Part shown: positions 38,734 through 42,782 of the stretch, in pieces
Position numbering within the stretch: position 1 is the stretch's first letter
Layout of the letters: each line of letters begins with the position of its first letter
NCBI GenBank assembly: GCA_030634545.1
Contig: DAOWAN010000006.1
Span: forward strand, 1-42,782
DNA: 42,782 bases
Direction: 5' to 3'
DNA from: Candidatus Nanohalarchaeota archaeon
GTDB lineage: Archaea; EX4484-52; B79-G9
The notes under the pieces: generated by a model
Database searches by the model: none
The model's input: only the letters and a program-made list of their open reading frames with translations
Told to the model about the DNA's origin: nothing
Translations under genes and position numbers: made by a program

Positions 38734-39801
38734 ATGGAGCCAATATTTCGATTTATCATGATTTTTTTGGTTTTTCTTTTTGTTTATTCTGCTCTGCATT
38801 TCTATGTATATTTCAGATTCCAAAAGTTTTTTCCAAAGTATAGGATTAAATGGGTGGTTGTTTTTCTGGCATTGTTGCCGTGGATATCTATTATTTTCAG
38901 CAGATCATATTATAATGTCTTCATAAGAATCATATATTCTGTGTCTTTCACATGGCTGGGGGTATTTTTTATTATTCTCATGAGCCTTGTCCTATATGAG
39001 GTCTTGAGACATGCGGTGAAGTTCAGTCCGGAGGTGTGGAAAAAAATCATTGTCACTACAGTGATATTGTTGTCTGTCGTGTCAATCATCAATGGACAGA
39101 TTATCTATGTCAAAGAGATTGAGATACCGCTCTTGGGACTTTCAACACCATTGAAGGTGGTACATCTTACGGATATCCATGTGGGTACAATCCATAATTC
39201 CGGGTTCTTAAAAAGAATAGTTGATATGACCAATGAGCAGAATCCGGATATGGTTTTTATAACTGGTGATCTGTTTGATGGTGCAGGTGCTGTCAGAGAA
39301 CATACTGTTGAGCCGCTTAGAGGACTTGATGCCAAGACATTTTTTGTTACCGGGAACCATGAAGTATATGAGAACCTCGATAAGGTTGAAGAAGTCCTTA
39401 AGACCACTAATATAATCATATTGAGGGATGAGTCTGTCAATTATCAGGGATTGCAGATTGTGGGTATGGATAACCCGGTAAGAGATGATATGTTTTCAGG
39501 ACCGGATCTTAGCAAGATAGAGATTGATGATGATATTCCGTCTGTGCTGTTATATCATCAGCCTTTGGGTATGGCTGAGGCTGATAAGGCGGGTATAGAT
39601 CTCCAGCTTTCGGGACATACGCATAATGGACAGATATTCCCGTTCAACATGGTCATTAAGCGTGTCTATCCGATGATATATGGGCTTTATAGAATTGGTG
39701 ATATGTATCTTTATGTCTCTTCAGGGACTGGTACGTGGGGTCCGCCGATGAGACTCGGGTCTAGAAATGAGATTGCGGTGATTAATCTTTTGCCAGTGTG
39801 A
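38734..39801 (+). CDS. Membrane metallophosphoesterase (YaeI/YkuE-like)
   Basis: This protein of about 355 residues has four N-terminal membrane helices (IFRFIMIFLVFLFVYSALHF; VVVFLALLPWISIIF; YSVSFTWLGVFFIILMSLVL; IIVTTVILLSVVSIING). A calcineurin-like phosphoesterase domain follows with all motifs: HLTDIHVG, ITGDLFDG, VTGNHEVYE, LLYHQPLG and LSGHTHNGQIFP. Relatives of the YaeI/YkuE family act on lipid-linked or nucleotide phosphodiesters at the membrane, for example UDP-diacylglucosamine; the substrate here is unknown. The TATA box at 38703 sets the start, so a longer frame from 38626, which overlaps rdgB's start, is not used. Confidence 0.92.
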   Translation: MEPIFRFIMIFLVFLFVYSALHFYVYFRFQKFFPKYRIKWVVVFLALLPWISIIFSRSYYNVFIRIIYSVSFTWLGVFFIILMSLVLYEVLRHAVKFSPEVWKKIIVTTVILLSVVSIINGQIIYVKEIEIPLLGLSTPLKVVHLTDIHVGTIHNSGFLKRIVDMTNEQNPDMVFITGDLFDGAGAVREHTVEPLRGLDAKTFFVTGNHEVYENLDKVEEVLKTTNIIILRDESVNYQGLQIVGMDNPVRDDMFSGPDLSKIEIDDDIPSVLLYHQPLGMAEADKAGIDLQLSGHTHNGQIFPFNMVIKRVYPMIYGLYRIGDMYLYVSSGTGTWGPPMRLGSRNEIAVINLLPV

Positions 39802-39902
39802 GGGTGGGAGATATGGCGTTAGCCGGGCAATCTCTTGTGTTTAAATGAAGGTTGGACATTTTTATTATTCAGAATGCAGTGTGTATTGCAGGAGGGGTTG
39901 TT

Positions 39903-40130
39903 ATGGACAATGTCAAGAATGCGGGTGTTGTGTTTTTTACCATTGGAGTTGTGATTCTTTTAGTTTATCCTCTTTATCTTTTTGCTATTGATTTTGTTGA
40001 TGCTGATATGCCGGTTGTCATTAAGGTTGGTCTTGTTGTGATGTTTTTTGGGCTTGTGATTGTTATGGTGCAGCTTGTCCGTGAGAGGATAAGGGATTCG
40101 AAAGCAGAGAGGAAGAGTTTAAAGGAATGA
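39903..40130 (+). CDS. Small two-helix membrane protein
   Basis: This 75-residue protein has two membrane helices (VVFFTIGVVILLVYPLYLF and VVIKVGLVVMFFGLVIVMVQLV) and a charged C-terminal tail, RERIRDSKAERKSLKE. No family is recognised. ATG 39903 has a strong GGAGGGG ribosome site 6-7 nt upstream, which rules out the in-frame start at 39852. It ends 18 nt before the YbjQ-like gene and is probably co-transcribed with it. Confidence 0.78.
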   Translation: MDNVKNAGVVFFTIGVVILLVYPLYLFAIDFVDADMPVVIKVGLVVMFFGLVIVMVQLVRERIRDSKAERKSLKE

Positions 40131-40148
40131 AGAGAAGAGGTGTGTGGA

Positions 40149-40466
40149 ATGATTGTTGTGACTACGGATTTTGTGCAGGGTAAAGAGATAACTGAAACTC
40201 TTGGGCTTGTGAAGGGAAGTACAATCAGAGCCAAGTGGTTTGGAAAGGATATTGTTGCAGGGCTTCGGCAACTTGTGGGCGGTGAGTTGAAGGAGTATAC
40301 TGAGATGCTTACTGAGGCAAGGATTGAGGCTGAGAAGCGGATGGTTGAGGATGCCAAGAAAGTTGGCGCTGATGCGATTGTGAATGTGAGGTTCCAGACG
40401 TCCCAGATCATGGCGTCGGCTGCTGAGCTTTTGGTGTATGGGACTGCTGTTAAGCTTAGAAAATAG
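40149..40466 (+). CDS. ybjQ: YbjQ/UPF0145 family protein
   Basis: This 105-residue protein belongs to the YbjQ/DUF74 family, small pentameric proteins proposed to bind heavy metals. Typical segments are MIVVTTDFVQGKEITETLGLVKGSTIRAK, RQLVGGELKEYTEMLTEAR, and ADAIVNVRFQTSQIM. The function is unproven in any organism. ATG 40149 has GAGGTG (40135-40140) about 8 nt upstream and is preferred over the frame's GTG at 40140. It follows a small membrane protein, so the two may function together. Confidence 0.93.
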   Translation: MIVVTTDFVQGKEITETLGLVKGSTIRAKWFGKDIVAGLRQLVGGELKEYTEMLTEARIEAEKRMVEDAKKVGADAIVNVRFQTSQIMASAAELLVYGTAVKLRK

Positions 40467-40487
40467 GTATGGATGTTATTTTTTCTG

Positions 40488-41189
40488 TTATATTTTTTTA
40501 TTTATATATTTATAACCGCCTTTCTCAAAAAAATTTGCGGCTTTTTTTATTTGTTCGTCTGTTACTTTTTCTTCTAAATGATGTTTGTTATATCGAAATA
40601 TATTATCTAATTTATTTCTATTGGGGTGTTCGAGAGCTTCAATTATTGGATGAGCATATAGAAATGCTGCAAATGGTAATTCTTCACCGGTGATTTCGTT
40701 GCAAATGTATTGATAAAAACTATATTCTGCTTCTATAGCTACCTTGTGGACTTCATGACCAAATTCATCATATGCTCTTTCTTTTGTTAGCGCTGTCAAT
40801 GCATCTTTTGAACTTCCGTATCTTTTTACCCACTCAAGCATTTCGATTTTTTCGTGTAGTAGTGTTCCCTCTGAGTCAATAGTGAGAATATTATTATTAT
40901 TGACATATTCAAACAAATGTCTGACTAGGACGCTTTGTGAATCGGAACAATATTTGTTATCATCAAATTTTTGAAGAAAGAATTGTTTAAATAGTTCATT
41001 TGCTTGCTCGATATATGGTTCGTTATTATTATCATTGAGCGATTCCCAGGGTTTATATTTTCTGAGGTGATCTATGATTGCTGTATTTTCATGGGCATAT
41101 ATATATTCTTTCATGTTTGGAAATATTCTTAGTGCCTTTTCTGTATCTTCATAATCTCTCCAATTTTCTGGTAATGTTATTATCGCCAT
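40488..41189 (-). CDS. Unknown helical protein
   Basis: This 233-residue protein matches no family I can name. It looks soluble and mostly helical, with aromatic/acidic stretches (LPENWRDYEDTEKALRIFP, HLRKYKPWESL, LFKQFFLQKF, AYDEFGHEVHKVAIEAEYSF). The Asn-rich segment NNNNILT is notable. HExxK and ExEYSFYQYICNE suggest possible metal or catalytic residues but nothing certain. ATG 41189 has a TATA-like box centred 26 nt upstream, so the mRNA is leaderless. It is convergent with the YbjQ gene (21-nt gap). Confidence 0.6.
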   Translation of the reverse strand: MAIITLPENWRDYEDTEKALRIFPNMKEYIYAHENTAIIDHLRKYKPWESLNDNNNEPYIEQANELFKQFFLQKFDDNKYCSDSQSVLVRHLFEYVNNNNILTIDSEGTLLHEKIEMLEWVKRYGSSKDALTALTKERAYDEFGHEVHKVAIEAEYSFYQYICNEITGEELPFAAFLYAHPIIEALEHPNRNKLDNIFRYNKHHLEEKVTDEQIKKAANFFEKGGYKYINKKI

Positions 41190-41210
41190 ATCAATATTAC
41201 TGTGCAGTAG

Positions 41211-41220
41211 TATTTATATG
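41211..41220 (-). promoter_or_regulatory. TATA-like box of the unknown 233-residue protein gene
   Basis: CATATAAATA on the minus strand is centred 26 nt before ATG 41189. Confidence 0.65.
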
Positions 41221-41253
41221 TTTATGTGTTTTTTTACTGTATTTTTGGAAATA

Positions 41254-42321
41254 TTAGGTTGAATTTGCAGATGTTACTGGTGTTTCAGTTGATACCATTC
41301 GAATTATTTTTGATGTTTTTGTAAGTTTGTTGATTGTATGACCATCTGCTGTTGCTCCGTAGAATTGGCTTGTATGAGCAATATTTCCATCAGGCAGACG
41401 GTTGAAGGTTAAGTTGAAAATGTTTTCGATTTCTTTTGATTCTTCATCTTGGAGTTCGTGAGAAAATTCAATATCTATGCTAAATTGTTCTTGCAATTCT
41501 CGGGTGTCCATTAGATAAGCGAGATAAGTACCAATTTTTGAAGTGTCTGCTTCTTTCTCTTTGATTGTGAATTCGTTTGAATAAGTAAATGTTGGTTTTT
41601 TATCTGGTGTTCCTGCTGTACATTTGTCTGCGATATTTATCTTTAAACGGTATTTGCCGCTCGGCAGTTCTTTTGCCTGCATTTGAGGGAACTCTTCGGT
41701 GGTAATGTTGAGGTTGCCTACACACTTCAGGTAGTTGAGTGTTTTCAACCTCTCTAATTTTGCTCCCTGTTTTATTTCTATGCAACCTATAGCGGGACCT
41801 TGTCCTCCGGGTGCGCATTTTATTCGTTCAGAGAATGGATAATATGTTGTCTTCCATGAATTGTTTTCGTATTTTTGTATTTCCATCTTGTAAATATGAC
41901 TTGAGCGGCTAAATTCTTCCATCTCAATATATACTGAAGAATCTTTTCTGTTTTCTATGGTTATTTTCATGTCTTCTCCTGCTTCATATTCTGTTTTGTC
42001 TGTAGTGATGGTTACTTTTTCTGTTTCAAGTGGCGGGGATAAATCTGTGCAATTGCATTTCATGCAATTTGTTATCTCGTTTATTGTATTTACTGTAGCA
42101 TAACAGATGCAATTGACATTCATGATTGGGATTCTCCACTCGTTATTGACTTTATTTATCATATCGTATCTATAAGCATAATCCGGATTTTCTGGTGCGC
42201 ATTTTTCTTTGGTAAGTGAAATTGCTTTGTCTTTGCTTATTTCTTTTTCCATACACCCGCTAAGTAAAATAATTCCAATAATTAAACACCCAAACAGGAC
42301 ATTTGTTTTTGCTCTTTTCAT
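41254..42321 (-). CDS. Cys-rich secreted lipoprotein, unknown function
   Basis: This 355-residue lipoprotein starts MKRAKTNVLFGCLIIGIILLSGCMEKE, with lipobox LSGC and the lipidated Cys at 23. A small N-terminal module (30-95) has KDKAISLTKEKCAPENP, WRIPI and a Cys-rich CICYATVNTINEITNCMKCNC, reminiscent of PepSY-like repeats. A second Ig-like domain (100-250) begins KVTITTDKTEYEAGEDMKITIEN, resembling BsuPI-like or extracellular beta domains, and a C-terminal part (255-355) is acidic. The Cys-rich parts suggest disulfides. A TATA-like box (42343-42352) 26 nt upstream supports ATG 42321. It is divergent from rbcL. Function unknown. Confidence 0.72.
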   Translation of the reverse strand: MKRAKTNVLFGCLIIGIILLSGCMEKEISKDKAISLTKEKCAPENPDYAYRYDMINKVNNEWRIPIMNVNCICYATVNTINEITNCMKCNCTDLSPPLETEKVTITTDKTEYEAGEDMKITIENRKDSSVYIEMEEFSRSSHIYKMEIQKYENNSWKTTYYPFSERIKCAPGGQGPAIGCIEIKQGAKLERLKTLNYLKCVGNLNITTEEFPQMQAKELPSGKYRLKINIADKCTAGTPDKKPTFTYSNEFTIKEKEADTSKIGTYLAYLMDTRELQEQFSIDIEFSHELQDEESKEIENIFNLTFNRLPDGNIAHTSQFYGATADGHTINKLTKTSKIIRMVSTETPVTSANST

Positions 42322-42342
42322 TGTTTATTTCTGGTCATCGTT

Positions 42343-42352
42343 GTTTATATGG
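42343..42352 (-). promoter_or_regulatory. TATA-like box of the Cys-rich lipoprotein gene
   Basis: CCATATAAAC on the minus strand is centred about 26 nt before ATG 42321. Confidence 0.65.
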
Positions 42353-42456
42353 TTTTATGGTGAATCTCAGTATGTTTGTCAGATATTTTTGCTAACCAAA
42401 CTAATATATACTGGGATGAGTAAATATCCTGTATTGATTATTATGGGTGATGTTAT

Positions 42457-42782
42457 ATGGGTAAATATGAATATGTTGATTTGAATTATTGTCCGAAGCC
42501 GTCGGATCTTGTTGCTAAGTATCGTATTGTTCCTAATGATATGCCTATTGAGAAGACATGCGAGCATATTGCTGCTGAGTCGTCTATCGGGACATGGACT
42601 GAGGTATGTACTATGTCTTCGCGCATAATGAATAAGCTTAAGCCACATGTCTATGATATTGATAAGAGGCGTGGGGTTGTCAAGATCGCTTATACTTCTG
42701 AGCTTTTTGAGGAGGGGAATATACCGCAGATTCTTTCTAGTATTGCGGTCAATATATTTGGGATGAATGCTCTTAAGTCACT
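42457..42782 (+). CDS. rbcL: RuBisCO large subunit, archaeal-type, N-terminal part
   Basis: The gene starts with ATG 42457, preceded by GGGTGAT (42444-42450) 6 nt away, and runs off the window after 108 codons. The N-terminal domain reads YVDLNYCPKPSDLVAKYRI, then AAESSIGTWTEV, VKIAYTSELFEEGNIPQIL and SSIAVNIFGMNAL, all characteristic of RuBisCO. The GTWT segment and the ILSSIAxNIFGM segment resemble archaeal form III and form II/III enzymes. Those function in an AMP salvage route that yields 3-phosphoglycerate from nucleosides rather than in a Calvin cycle. The catalytic lysine and remaining active-site residues lie beyond the window, so the form cannot be fixed. Confidence 0.92.
   Translation, partial: MGKYEYVDLNYCPKPSDLVAKYRIVPNDMPIEKTCEHIAAESSIGTWTEVCTMSSRIMNKLKPHVYDIDKRRGVVKIAYTSELFEEGNIPQILSSIAVNIFGMNALKS

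Overview
The window looks like archaeal chromosome. Evidence: many genes have a TATA-like box centred about 26 nt upstream of the initiation codon (leaderless mRNAs), internal operon genes have GGTG-type ribosome sites, and there are archaeal hallmark genes: diphthamide synthesis Dph2, archaeal Elp3, the UbiD/AcnX branch of the archaeal mevalonate pathway, and the start of a RuBisCO of apparent archaeal type. Cys-rich, Ig-repeat surface proteins of a type I associate with DPANN-like lineages occur next to several bacterial-type enzymes (the MetK C-terminus, CoaD and CoaE). I infer an uncultivated archaeon, perhaps DPANN or a neighbouring lineage with fairly complete biosynthesis. I cannot fix the taxon. 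No tRNA, rRNA, CRISPR array or insertion sequence was seen.

Layout. 0-6.7 kb: end of metK, a lipoprotein, elp3, an iron-sulfur flavoprotein, then a pyrimidine locus (a possible leader ORF, pyrD, pyrK, an unknown gene, and a 5'-truncated pyrE remnant). 6.8-11.4 kb: a Bat-like operon (DUF58, membrane protein, VWA protein, and a coiled-coil/tandem-repeat membrane protein) interrupted by a small winged-helix gene with its own operator-like palindrome. 11.5-18 kb: two translationally coupled secreted proteins, the second a 1559-residue membrane-anchored PHP-domain ectoenzyme. 18.1-19.5 kb: a nucleotidyltransferase pair and small proteins. 19.6-23.6 kb: CorA and the ubiD-acnX operon. 23.8-28.8 kb: a coenzyme A island with a CoaD-CoaE-HD triple fusion, a TANGO2/NRDE-type Ntn hydrolase, a divergent CoaBC and a Nudix hydrolase. 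29-34.3 kb: a ferredoxin/membrane Fe-S pair, dph2, a PEP-synthase-like protein that has lost its catalytic residues, a zinc protein and radC. 34.3-38.6 kb: a thioredoxin reductase, then purA-fumA-fumB and a dITP/XTP pyrophosphatase. 38.7-42.8 kb: a membrane metallophosphoesterase, a YbjQ pair, an unknown gene, a lipoprotein and the start of rbcL.

How the parts may work together. PurA with a two-subunit fumarase suggests recycling of the fumarate released in AMP synthesis. UbiD with AcnX makes isopentenyl phosphate precursors through anhydromevalonate phosphate. The CoA island holds the last four CoA synthesis steps in two polypeptides, together with a TANGO2-like protein, a family linked to CoA/acyl-CoA metabolism in animals. 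That island is the most promising candidate for an undescribed functional association. The PEP-synthase-like pseudoenzyme, the pyrE remnant and the pyrD leader ORF are the other strong leads.
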